Assembly (NCBI GenBank): GCA_934045905.1
Contig: OW203766.1
Location: 19,152,309 to 19,216,308 of the forward strand
Source: Leuctra nigra
Lineage: Eukaryota; Arthropoda; Insecta; Plecoptera; Leuctridae
Direction of reading: 5' to 3'
DNA length: 64,000 nucleotides
Part shown: piece by piece, positions 13,706 through 24,800 of the stretch
Layout: each line of letters begins with the position of its first letter
Numbering within the stretch: the stretch's first letter is position 1
Translations under genes and position numbers: made by a program
Notes under the pieces: generated by a model
What the model was told of the DNA's origin: nothing
The model's database searches: none
The model's input: only the letters and a program-made list of their open reading frames with translations

Positions 13706-13780
13706 GTGAGGTCACGGTGGTGAGGTGGCAGCAGTCATGGTGGTGGGGTGGCAGTAGTCATGGTGGTGGGGTGGCAGAAG
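13706..13780. repeat. 23-bp tandem repeat, about 3 copies
   Basis: CAGTAGTCATGGTGGTGGGG-type units start near 13729, 13752 and 13775 with a 23-bp period. G-rich on the plus strand. Confidence 0.8.
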
Positions 13781-13796
13781 ACAGAGGCACTTTGAT

Positions 13797-13985
13797 TAGT
13801 CGTGATTTATGTAGCACTGTTCTGTAACTAGGCTAATGGTGACGCATGAACGAGTGATGATGGAAGTGTGGATGGAAGGTGGGAAGGAGGTGATCGTGGC
13901 TGATTAGTAGCCTGTCTCTAGACTGAGGGAAATGTTGATTAAACCTCAGTCAGGCAGGATGACCTCGGGATTCGAAGTGGACCAA
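13797..13985 (-). mobile_element. Diverged SINE copy, minus strand
   Basis: Read as the reverse complement this has a B-box-like TTCGAATCCCGA, the CACCTCCTTCCCACC block and GAACAGTGC at the 3' end, the same order as the SINE at 12340-12616. It is clearly more diverged, and its boundaries are approximate. Confidence 0.7.
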
Positions 13986-15339
13986 CACATGCTCATTTAT
14001 CTAAATACGAAAATTAACTTTTACAAACAATTTTATTTTATATTTTGAGCAAGAATACCCAACCATCAATCAACAAAAAATTCAATAGACCGAAATATTT
14101 TTATGGCAATTGTGTAGATACAAATGCCCGGATTAAAAGTTATCTGTCGGATCTGATATAGCAATCGCCAGTAAATGCTTCAAGTCAAGTAACGATTGTA
14201 TCTTTGGACCGGGTTCTTGGATTTGTGTTGGGAAACGGGACATGGCCAAGTCTCGATACAATTATATGATAGATAAAATGTATATTGAATGCATTTCTAT
14301 AATACAAATGTTATGGCTTTCAATTGATCTAGATATATTTTTTATTGTCTCACGTAATAATGAATGATACTAAAAATAGTTATAAAAGGAGATCCGCATT
14401 GCTTTTCCAGACACTGGAATATGCGCTATTATTTATTCGGTGACCTCGAGTGCGGGAAATTTTATTTATGGATGAACTTTATGAGACCTTGATTAAAGTT
14501 CCTTGATCGGTTGAACATTCTTTAGTTGTACATAAAACTGTTGATCTGGCACAGATTACTGGTATTATGCATTTTAAGTCAGAAGGGCGGAGTAGGATGT
14601 GTCACTGGCACGATACGTCCTGAGCAAAGAAAAGACTTGTTGAAAAATATTATCTTTATAGTTGCAAATAGCGTCAATCATTGCAGGAAATGTCTCAATG
14701 CGTCTGCGAATTCCATTTGGTGGAGTTTCTAAGTCAATTACTCGCCTCATGTATCGATATAAACGATATTGTCCAATCTGGATAATCATGTTTTGTTCGC
14801 ACAATGCGAATTACAGAATAGTTTTTTGTCACAAGATTTCGGTGTTTTTTGGAGTGTTGATGAAAATCTAGATATTTGCGAATCGTCACACAATACTCTT
14901 TTGCATTAGATGTGTTTGTAATCACGAATTTTATTGCGTGGAAAGCTGCCCCTGCCGACCGCAACCAGCTTCTCTTGCGATCAAGAATAGTTGCCTAACT
15001 GCCAGGCGTTCACATTGCAATTCTATTACTACTTTCATCATGCTTATTTGACTCTTAGTACTTATTGGAGATGGGATGCTTATTTCAGGTGCTAAAAAGT
15101 GATAAAATAGAAGATTGGTTTTTAGTCAGCCACACTTCTGGGCCATAACCTGGTTATAAAAGTAGAAAAGAAGAAATAGTATCACTTCCATTTTAGAGTT
15201 ACATTGCGTCACAAACACAATAGACTTTATTAGATCATAAAAGTATATTATTCGATAACAGAGGCGACTAGAAAGCTCTCGAGAGCTCAGTCATATATCA
15301 TATAACTTATCATAACAATCATTGTCGTAATCATTGATA

Positions 15340-15376
15340 CCATCATCGTCATCATCATCATCATCATCGGCATCGA
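15340..15376. repeat. CAT/ATC microsatellite
   Basis: A run of CAT triplets (CATCATCGTCATCATCATCA...) just downstream of the pentraxin stop codon on the minus-strand gene's 3' side. Confidence 0.8.
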
Positions 15377-15490
15377 AATTACTGCTCTTATAAACTACTT
15401 AACAGATATATGGGTGACTGAATTTGTTAAAAATACAGAATGGACAATGTCTAACTGTCCTACTTTCAACGTGAATACCCTTGAGATTGG

Positions 15491-15868
15491 TTAGAAGACA
15501 CTGCACACTGCGAGGGCGTTCTTGATCACCGCCCCCCCGAACACCCCCATCGGGGTCTTGCCCCACGCGATCAACAAGTGTTTCGTCACCGTCGCCGGCG
15601 TCCCCCTGCCCTCGCGACAACTGTTGTAACACGAGTTGATGAACTCCTTCGCCGACCTCGACTCCTTGAGTCGTCGCGACGCTCCTCGACGCCGGCGTCG
15701 CGGCGCCCATGGCGAGGGAGGGCGATGATGGACGGAGGATTGGGAGTTGACGAGGAGGTTGAAGCCGAAGATCTCGCCCTCGATGCCGTCCTCCAGACCC
15801 TTGTCGAAGTCGGTGTACTCCTGGCCGATGACGATGTCGCCGTGGGGAGATATTGGGCGGCGTAGAAG
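15491..15868 (-). CDS. Pentraxin exon 4 (C-terminal)
   Basis: Acceptor CCCCAG; stop TAA at 15493-15491. One continuous frame of 125 codons encodes GDIVIGQEYTDF, GEIFGFNLLV, an Arg-rich segment, EFINSCYNSC and the final KTPMGVFGGAVIKN. It is very GC-rich compared with the flanks. Confidence 0.9.
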   Translation of the reverse strand, partial: LLRRPISPHGDIVIGQEYTDFDKGLEDGIEGEIFGFNLLVNSQSSVHHRPPSPWAPRRRRRGASRRLKESRSAKEFINSCYNSCREGRGTPATVTKHLLIAWGKTPMGVFGGAVIKNALAVCSVF

Positions 15869-18528
15869 CTGGGGAAGACAGGAGATCAGTCGTGGGATTT
15901 ATGTTTTTTATTTCGTTTCTAAGTTATACAATAAAAACAATTGTAAAAACACATGGGATTGTTCAATAAAAAGTCTATGAGCAATCGAATGCTTAATTTG
16001 AAATCTGTTATGTAATTTAAATTTAGGACTCTAAAGAGTGTAACAAGGACTAATAAATGTATAAATGAACATAAGGAAGTAATTTCAGAAAATGCAGGTC
16101 GTTCTATGTGCAAATTATTTAATAACAATTGCATCGTTGCGACTTTTTATCAAAAAATATGTAAAAAGAACGAACCTCATTAACATGAAATTACTACAAC
16201 TATGGGTCTTAAAGCTTTCGTGATCATAAATTATGTAAAAAATATTTACTATAATTTATTTACAAAAAGTATGTAAGAAATACAGATTTACAAGAAGTCT
16301 GCGTTTGGTCATTGGAACACAATCTTAAAAATAGATGCGCTCTCTTCATTTTACTATAAAGTATGTTTGTTTCTAGAACAATATCCATCCTTCATAATAA
16401 TTTTTATAACCAAAACACTTTTAACTTGCATTATTACTATTTTACTTCGTTAAAAAAATTTAATTAATAGTTTTAAGTTAATAATTTTAATTAATTTGTT
16501 GGATCCAAGAGATCAACCATTTTTAAAATGGACGCCATCAATATGATGCGCGCACATTAATATCTAATCATTTTGATCGGACCGTGTTTGGGTTATACCT
16601 TGTGACTCCACGATGTGCCCGTGGCAATGAGCTTGTTGTTCTTGTAGAATCCCCACAAGCCGTCAGCGCTGGACCACGTCTGACACAGATGGTACCACTC
16701 CCCCACGACCACCCCCAAGTCGGCGTTCATCACGGGCACCCCGAACAGCTCCAGGTGGATCTTCAATCCATAAGGAGAGATCCATAAGCGGATCAGCCGC
16801 CGGTCTTCGTGTTCTGCAATCCCAATTGGATCGATTACAATAAGACAAATTAAGAAATGAGAAGTTCATAATTTGAATTTGTAAAAGAGTTCGTCGAACA
16901 GTTTTTATACAACGCACAGCGATTTTTCTCTTTTGGGAAATGTTTGACGTGAATTCAGACAAGTTTTGGAAATTTTGATAATTTGATAAATACAAACATT
17001 TGTGCATTTTGTTTATGAATGATTTCTAAAGCTATCCGTCCTACAAGAGAAGGTATAATAGAATCCACTCGAAGGGTTCAATTTCCTCAAAAAGGTATAT
17101 GCATTTTTCCAACTTTTACAATTTAAATCTGTAAAAACGCATCAATTACTATTTATTCATAATAAATAGGTGTATTAGAGTTTATTAATGAGAGTTTTTT
17201 TGGATCGTCTATTGATGTCGTTCCTTTTCACTGCTGGCATTTATTTTTTGATAGGGACTTGGCTGTTTTATGGGGATGTAACTTACGCGAGTACGAGAGG
17301 ATCGACTGTTCGTTGCTCATATTGCTACTCTTAATCCAGATGCATGACGTAAAGTCTCGTAGAGCCGGCACGTGCACATCGTATTTCAGAAACTGAAATC
17401 AAAACGTTTGCGATGAATGAACATTAAAGTGGAACAGAGTTTTTATTCTGCCGCCAGAGCGTGACAACAGTGTCACATCGTTGTCACAGTGAATGTGACG
17501 TAAAGCTGTCACTCAAGCGTGGGCTGAGTGAGCAGACGAGTGTGTCTGGTTTCATGATCAAGTATGTACTTCATTCAATGATTTACAGCCGGAAGAAGAG
17601 GTTTTTCCGCAAGTTTGTGAACAATGGTAACTGGCATTCAATTTCAATTACAGGCATCCGTAATAACTGGTTATAGAGTCGCATTGTTTCTGATGTAGAA
17701 AGCTTTTTTCTGTGAGAGTTGGAGACAACTGTTATCCACGAACGGAAATTCCAAAATGGTGAGAATTTAAAAAAAAATCGTCGCGTGCAAGATGTGATTT
17801 GAAAGTAAACTTGAATCCCAGACTAAAGGTGAATTTGTTACTTAAAATGGAGCGGAACGAGATTAAATCTTTCTAAGCAATCTCCACCTTGTCAACATTT
17901 TTACTGAAAAGTATCAAAATAGTCGATACAAATACTGAAACCTAGTGGTGGGCCAGTTGTTATTATTAGAAGAATTGGGGACTTGTTAGTATCATGGCAA
18001 AATAGTTAAATCTCCTTTAAAATTAGAGCATACTTTATTACATAAACAAGGGGTGCGGAATTCAATGTGGGTGGTCCATGGATCACGATTTGGATCCACT
18101 TTTATGTCATTTAAAATCAATAATAATTTTTACGAAATGGCATCATTTGTATACATACGATTTTGATTTAAATTTGTGGCAAATAATCTTGGTTTTGTTG
18201 GTTTTCCTAATCATTCGGCGCTTTCAACTCGATTCTTAGTTTCTCGTTCATCCATCAAGTAACGATTAAATTTTAACAATTTGTTACTGCGATAAGATGA
18301 TCATTCCCTTACTCTCTGCCCTCGACAACTTAATACGTATGGCCCAAAGAAATAAAGGTATCTTATGACCGAGGAGGTTCTAAATATAGATTGCTTATGA
18401 CTTACCTGGATATATCCTTGCTGCGTAAGCGCCACCTTGAACAACCCTCCATTCCCGAAGTCCACCGTCGCCGCCAACCCCACGCCGACCACGACAAACA
18501 CCAACACGGAGCAGATTCCACGGCCCAT
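15491..18528 (-). CDS. Secreted pentraxin, complete, four exons
   Basis: Coding exons on the minus strand, in order: 18528-18406, 17392-17287, 16813-16599, 15868-15491. All junctions are GT/AG and in phase (0, 1, 0), giving 273 residues. Residues 1 to about 20 (MGRGICSVLVFVVVGVGLAA) form a signal peptide. The rest is a single pentraxin (jelly-roll, laminin-G-like) domain. The family signature H-x-C-x-[ST]-W-x-[ST] is met exactly by HLCQTWSS at 118-125. Cys58 and Cys120 have the spacing of the conserved intradomain disulfide. GDIVIGQE (158-165) is the usual Ca-binding strand, and KTPMGVFGGAVIKNA lies at the expected C-terminus. Known family role: calcium-dependent extracellular pattern recognition in multimers. 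A basic stretch at residues 197-219, including five arginines at 205-209, is odd for the fold. Start chosen because the signal peptide begins there; an in-frame upstream ATG at 18627 lacks one. No close neighbour shares its function. Confidence 0.93.
16599..16813 (-). CDS. Pentraxin exon 3 (signature exon)
   Basis: Acceptor TTGCAG; donor AAG|GTATAA. Encodes the core with WYHLCQTWSSADGLWGFYKN, which contains the pentraxin signature. Phase 1 in, phase 0 out. Confidence 0.93.
17287..17392 (-). CDS. Pentraxin exon 2
   Basis: Acceptor TTTCAG before TTT CTG AAA; donor C|GTAAGT. Encodes YDVHVPALRDFTSCIWIKSS, the first conserved strands with Cys58. Phase 0 in, phase 1 out. Confidence 0.9.
18406..18528 (-). 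CDS. Pentraxin exon 1 (signal peptide)
   Basis: 41 codons from ATG 18528; the donor CAG|GTAAGT follows GYIQ. Encodes the signal peptide and first mature residues (TVDFGNGGLFKVAL). Ends in phase 0. Confidence 0.85.
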
Positions 18529-21500
18529 GATGTGTTCACATGTCTCTTCGCCGCGATCACAAGCCTCCTGGATGCGTCGACAATCTACAGTCAGTTGAAA
18601 CTGTTGCTGGAGGTGTGTAAAAAACACTCGACCTGGGGACCTTTCTCCTCGCGCCTCCCACCACGCGCTAATACTCCGCTATAATCTTCGCGAAATTCGA
18701 GCTAAAGTCTGATTTATATTATCAGATCGGAGGTAAAAGATTGAAAGTTGATAATCTAGACGGGGAGAAAATATTCCGTCGTGTCTTCTTTTGAAAACCG
18801 TTTGAACATTAATCGTAATTGGTCTATCATACACTTAAACGATCGTTTAATTTTTATTTAATCCAATAACAGTGATTTAGTGAATTGAAAGCCCGCAGAC
18901 AAAAAAAATATATTTCTTGTGGAAACTTCTTTCCCATCAAAACACACCCTATGAATAACCAACTCTTCCCAAGTCTCAATTATACGATATTATCTTAAGT
19001 ATGACAAACACGTCTTTTCTCTACTCTGATTTTATCGCTAATAGATTTAATAGTTGGCATTAAACAAACCATCATTGTTCTTTTAAATCTGATATGCTTT
19101 CATGGACCCCCACTGAGAGGACACACTGCTGAAATTCAATGCCACTCTCTGTTTACTGGGCTCGTTAGAAAGTGACGATTGACGAACTCCTGGCATTATT
19201 GACAACTCCTGTGTTTCACGAACCTGCGGGAGGCGATGATATTTCGTACAGTTTGACGTAACGACGGCCCTAATTTTATAATCTATAAGAACTGTTTGAT
19301 TTTGGTGAAGTTCGCTTAGTCGGCGAAAGCTAAGGAATCACGGACCATGAAGGCTAGTAGCATAATAGATTTATAACGTGATTTGACATTATTTACAACT
19401 TTTCATTCAATTTGTAGTCTTATTGACATCGAAACTATAACTTGAAGGGATAATCAATCAATTTGTGTCAAAATACGAGTCTATTCCCAGCTGAAATATT
19501 GATTGATTCGAATTGTTTGAGTGTAGGTGTCGGATTGTTTACCGAAGTAGCAGATCATATATCTGCCGGTTTTTCTCTCATACAGAGAACCGTATCTGAA
19601 GGTGGGAATTTAAAAATACGTGTCTTTATTTTTTACGAATGACCCTCGATATTTCGAGTAAAATGCGAGAAAACCTCAGTTTTTTATGGAGATGGTTGGC
19701 CATAATATTTTTCAATGTAGGAAGTATGCTACGCTCAAAGCCCTCAATCATGTCTCGAATTCCATATCTGCAAGGAAGTAGTTTAGTTACTTTTTCTCAT
19801 GATCAATTATAGGAAATAATCTGAGAAGATTGGACAGAGGGACGATTATTTACATAATATATAGAACTTGATTCTATAAATTAGGTTCGCAGTTATAAAT
19901 AACACTTATATGATTGAGTTATTTACTCAGAATGAGTGTAATCATCCACACGAGTCCTGGTAAAAGTACATCCGAGATGACCCAATGATGACTCTCCTCC
20001 GCCTAGGGGCAACGAGTATTCTAATCGTCGCCGATTTCTTTTCGCTCGAAATTATTCCGAAACCAGTCCTCGAAATCGGTCCAAACGCCCGCCCGTGTAG
20101 TCGCGAAACATCTACACCGGGAAGCCAAACTCCACTGACATTTACTTTCATGTGTCATTCTTGAATCATCGCGTGTGTCTGTGGGTGTCGATATGGATCG
20201 AGATACCGGGTTCGAATCCCGTTCAGGCGCCTTTCTCGTCACTTTCCTCATCCCGGATGTGATCTCTTGATGATGAGGATTCAACGAGAACGATACGTTG
20301 TTATTTTAAATAGATACCATGTTATTCTGAAGACTTTTGTTATGAATGTAGCGAAAACAGCGGGATTGTAATTGCAAATCGAACTGGTAGTTTGTTCTCG
20401 TTTTTACGCTCTACAAGTGTGAAATATGCAAGTAGTTCTTCTAGTCGTTGCCCCATGGTGAGGGTGGGTGATGCAACTTGGTGAAGTCGATGAAATTGGT
20501 CGCTTGCGTGACGCCTTTTCCACAGATGCAAGTTTTATGCAAAGAAAACAATATCATTTTATTCGGTTCATTGGATGTCGTGAAATCAATTTATTGCGAT
20601 TATTTCGAATTATTACTATAACTTTTAGTTTCGTTTGCGAATTATTTGATTGAATATAAAAATCTGTACACCGTGTTATCTTAATTCTGCCCATGTTGTT
20701 TAAATTAACAATTACCAATTATGATCATGATTTTATGAAAATAACGATCAACCGGTGATTCCAGAGTTAGAAACAAATCGACGGTTTTCTCCTTGATTCA
20801 CCTTTTTCACCCAACAAATTTTCGACCTGAATTCCTAACGAGATGCTCCATTCAGATACATTCTATTTTACAATAGTTTCCAATCTAACGTGTAAAAGTA
20901 AAATAATCTCTGCGCTGAATTCTGATCGCCTTTCTTATGTGTCAACGCATTGATTATAAACTAAACCATGGTCAATTCTCTCTTCAACGTTTCTCTTCGG
21001 AATATTTTTGTAATTTTCTACACTGTTTTTGAGAGAAAGAAACATTGCTGATTCATTATCATTACAGTACATTCATTAAACTAAGGGACTACGTGCGGAG
21101 AATATTAAAGTGAAGTGTGAGAAACGAAGGTAGTCGCTTGATCCAGCGTTCAAGTGTCCAATATTTCACACGATAATGTTTATATGATCGCCACGACACG
21201 GATGGAACGGAATTGCCGAAAGCAATTTATGTTTTATTAAGTTTATTATAGTTTATTAGTATTTTATTAGTAAATGTAAGCTGCAGTGTTGTGTAATGAG
21301 ATTTTGAATATAAGTAAACTTAAAGAGCCAAAACAATTTTTTCTTGTGTCACTCGCAACTTCCTTTATTTTTAAATTATTTTATAACGGGCCCTAAAAAG
21401 TATATAGGTCTGAGACCGACGTTCCAAAAATGTATTTGATAGAACTGGTTTGAGCAATAAAATTTCTATCCCAAGAAATATGACGTGTGCACCCAAGAAT

Positions 21501-21732
21501 TGTTGTCGGCAAATAACCAAACGGCATTTAGAAAGAAAACAAATATTGGAAATGTGGATTTTTTTAGAACGTATCAGAGTTACAAGCTGTGTCAAATCTT
21601 ATAATTAAAATTGGATGTGGAAATTTTTGTATTTAAAGATTTCATTACTTCGAAATCATTGTTTTTTCCTGCGATGTCAGCCAAAGTGTTCGCATTGTTC
21701 CTAGTTTGAATGTGTCTCTCTTTTGGTTGCAG
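18529..21732. other. Intergenic or intronic, no supported gene
   Basis: Between the pentraxin start and the first recognised exon of the plus-strand scaffold gene. A GC-richer patch at 19930-20280 contains a B-box-like GGGTTCGAATCCC at 20208-20220 and may be a decayed retroposon. No exon could be supported, although 5' exons of the downstream gene would be expected on this side. Confidence 0.45.
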
Positions 21733-21898
21733 TCGAGCAGCAAGTCCGGGGGTCAGCCGTACTACATGACCCACTCGTACCCGCCCGGGGGCAGCGGGGC
21801 CAGCACCCTGCCCCGGGGCACTGGGTCCGTGTTGCGGGCCTACTCGCCCGCCGTCCCGCCCCCGTTGCCCGCGGACCGCATCAAGACCCTGCCGTCGG
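21733..21898 (+). CDS. Scaffold gene exon a
   Basis: Acceptor TTGCAG, donor G|GTAAGT, phase 0 in and phase 1 out. Encodes a Gly/Pro/Ser-rich segment (SGGQPYYMTHSYPPGG, PAVPPPLPADRIKTLPS). Probably an internal exon, since no start context exists. Confidence 0.85.
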
Positions 21899-24800
21899 GT
21901 AAGTCGTGGTCAAGTATTACATCGTCGTCGTCGTCCTCACCGGCATTCTCACTTCATGTTAGTTTACATCATCTAGAGCTCGGAATATCTTTCTGAAAGG
22001 CAGATCAAAATCTAATTTGGTTGGCTGAAAGTTTGAGCCGCATAAAAGTTTTTCTCAATATCAATATCACAGAGAAAAGTATTTTTTGGTTAAGTTTAAA
22101 AGAAACTTTGGCTTAACTTTGCAACATTCATAATAAATATACTCAATCATTTCTATTTTATTTTCACTGCATTTTGAATACCTATCCACGTTTTTAAGAA
22201 ATTACTTTTAAAAATGTATGAGACCAAACAATTATTTATGGAATATTTATGTAAGCAGAAGGATTGGAAATTCAATTTGAAGAATTTTACGTACAAAATA
22301 CTATCGAATTGTTGTCCTCCTCCCCACCACAATCTGCTTTCGATCTCTCAATCTCCCAATTTGAACTATCAAGGTGGTTTTTGCGGGATATTTCCATCAT
22401 GTGCCTGATTTATTGTAACAACCAATCTCACGCATGGTCGACAGTTAGTAGATGCTTCACGCTAACAAAACTAATTCAAATGTAGCATTTTCATTAGAAA
22501 CTTTCGGTATCAATATCGATAGAGTTTTTTTGTCTTATTTTGTATTGAAATAACTTGTGCACGTCGCTTTAAATTGAGTTCGTGAGGTTTATGTATTTCG
22601 CTTTTTCCTCTCCATATTGAATAGATGTTTTGCAAGAAGAAATAATTTATATCATCAACTGCATCTTTTCCCGGACATTGGACACTGATTTATCATCTTG
22701 GGAGAGGAATTAGATGCATTAGCACGTGATAGCTACCTTTCTAATCTCACTCTTGTGGGGCGATATTGATCACCCGCTAGCTTGAAGGTGTGAGCATGAT
22801 GTCATACATGATGCTGGGATATCTTCATCCGACAGATCCAAGGAGTTATCTGATTTTAAATTACTGGTTGTCTTAACTTGATACTAATAAATTGAGATGA
22901 AGGTAAATGATGCCAGGAAATGTGTTCTTCCGGCTTTATAAAGGTTCGAAGATTAATTGGTAAAAAGGCAATCGACATTATGTGATATAATTTGAATTGC
23001 TTGTAAGCTTTTAAAACATTTTAATAATTATTCAAAAACTGATTCCGAGTTTGTATTTTAGTATGAACACCTTTGTATGTCGTATGGATCTTTATCAAAG
23101 CATCAATCCAAATAGTTATTTTCATTTTCGTTCATTCCATTTTTTAATTTCTTTTAGCGCTTCTTAGTTAAAATGTGTCCAAAAACTAATCAATCAAACT
23201 ATTCTAAAACATTTTTGTAATTTTTTAACTGCATTCACAAATTACTAACTAAACTGGCTAATCCAATGGAACTGGTCTAAACGAAAAGAGTGCTCCTCTG
23301 GTGGTATTTGCGTGGTGTTTCGGCATTTTTGTCTGTGTTAAGGTGGTGGGCCACCCACTAAACCAGTGCGTACCTATCACCCAGACCGTGGCATGAATCA
23401 GCCGATTTACGGCACGATCGCTGAACGGCGAAGGGAACAGAGCATCTATGGAGTGACAGGTCAGCTGTTTACCGCACACTCATAGAGAGAAGTTGTTTAC
23501 ACTGTCATGTTTTTACTCTTCAGTTCACTCTCAACTAACTCAAATTCTTGTCAAAAGGAAATTTATATTTTTATGAACGTTTTTTAATATTAATTCATAT
23601 TATTTTTGATGATGTTAAAATTTTGTTAATAATTCAAATACTTTCGATGTCGCATTCCTTGTCCTTAAGGATTCCAATCCCAATTGTATTTGAGCTGTGT
23701 GCAAGTTGTCCCGTGTTGTCCTTGTGGTCTTCAAGTTTGTAAATGTAGAAGTATATTTTGTTGGTTTTTAGTTATTCCTTGTTGAGAGTATCAAAATAAT
23801 TCCATTTGTTTGGCGATTTATTTTTATAGGTTTTCTTTGCTTTGCATTAATGTTCATGTCAGTCATTAAAGTTCGCATCAAAGTCTTCATCAAAGCTCAT
23901 TGAGGGTGGTTCATAATTAATCTTACTCATATTGATGTTGTTTTCTAGGTTTTAATGTCTTTGCAAGGTGTGAATTCAAGGAATCTGGATTTGATTCAAT
24001 AATTAGTGGACCACTAAATCTTACAAGGATGAAGATTTAATCGGAAAACTGAAATGGCTGGTTATGGAAATATTTTGTTTTCCAACTGATGAAAGATTCT
24101 AAGAGTTTCTTTACTAATCATGATTAATTCAGTTCTCATTCATTTGTATTACAAATGTTTTGAGACACATTTTTGGTCAAAGTTTAGTCAAAAACGGTAT
24201 TCTTATAAAATGCTTACGGACCTTTTTTCTACAGCTAGCCAAATAAAACTGATCATTATTCATAAATGATAATCATTAATGAATCTTAATCATGTAATAA
24301 ATAATATTAACGATCTTGTTTTCAACTCTGTAAAATGTTTATTTTGTCAACTTGACTTACAGGAGGAATATTCAAATTTGATACGTTTCCACTTCTTTAT
24401 TTGAATTTATTTCGAACGATTTGTGTTGAAAATGAAGCTCCGAAATAGAGGGCTCATTCCGTATTTCAACCCCCCTCGATTAGGGACGTTAATCCAGTTG
24501 ATAACTGTTCATGAATTAAAACTTCCCGCGAAAGTCACGAGTCTGACCTTGGATCTAAATGCCCCAGCAAAATATCCGGGCATTTAGATCCTCGCAAAGT
24601 TTGATAGAAGTGTAGGATTTACGTCCAGGGTCGGAACGGATGTGTGATGTGACGTTCTGGTTGACGGATGTAGATCGCCTCCACTCCGAGAGCGGCTACA
24701 TGTCCTCGCCGGAGCGCGGCGTCTCGCGCGGCGGCTACACTCCGAGCTACATGCCCGGCGGCGTCCAGTCGGCGTACGAGGATCCGTACTACAGTCAGTA

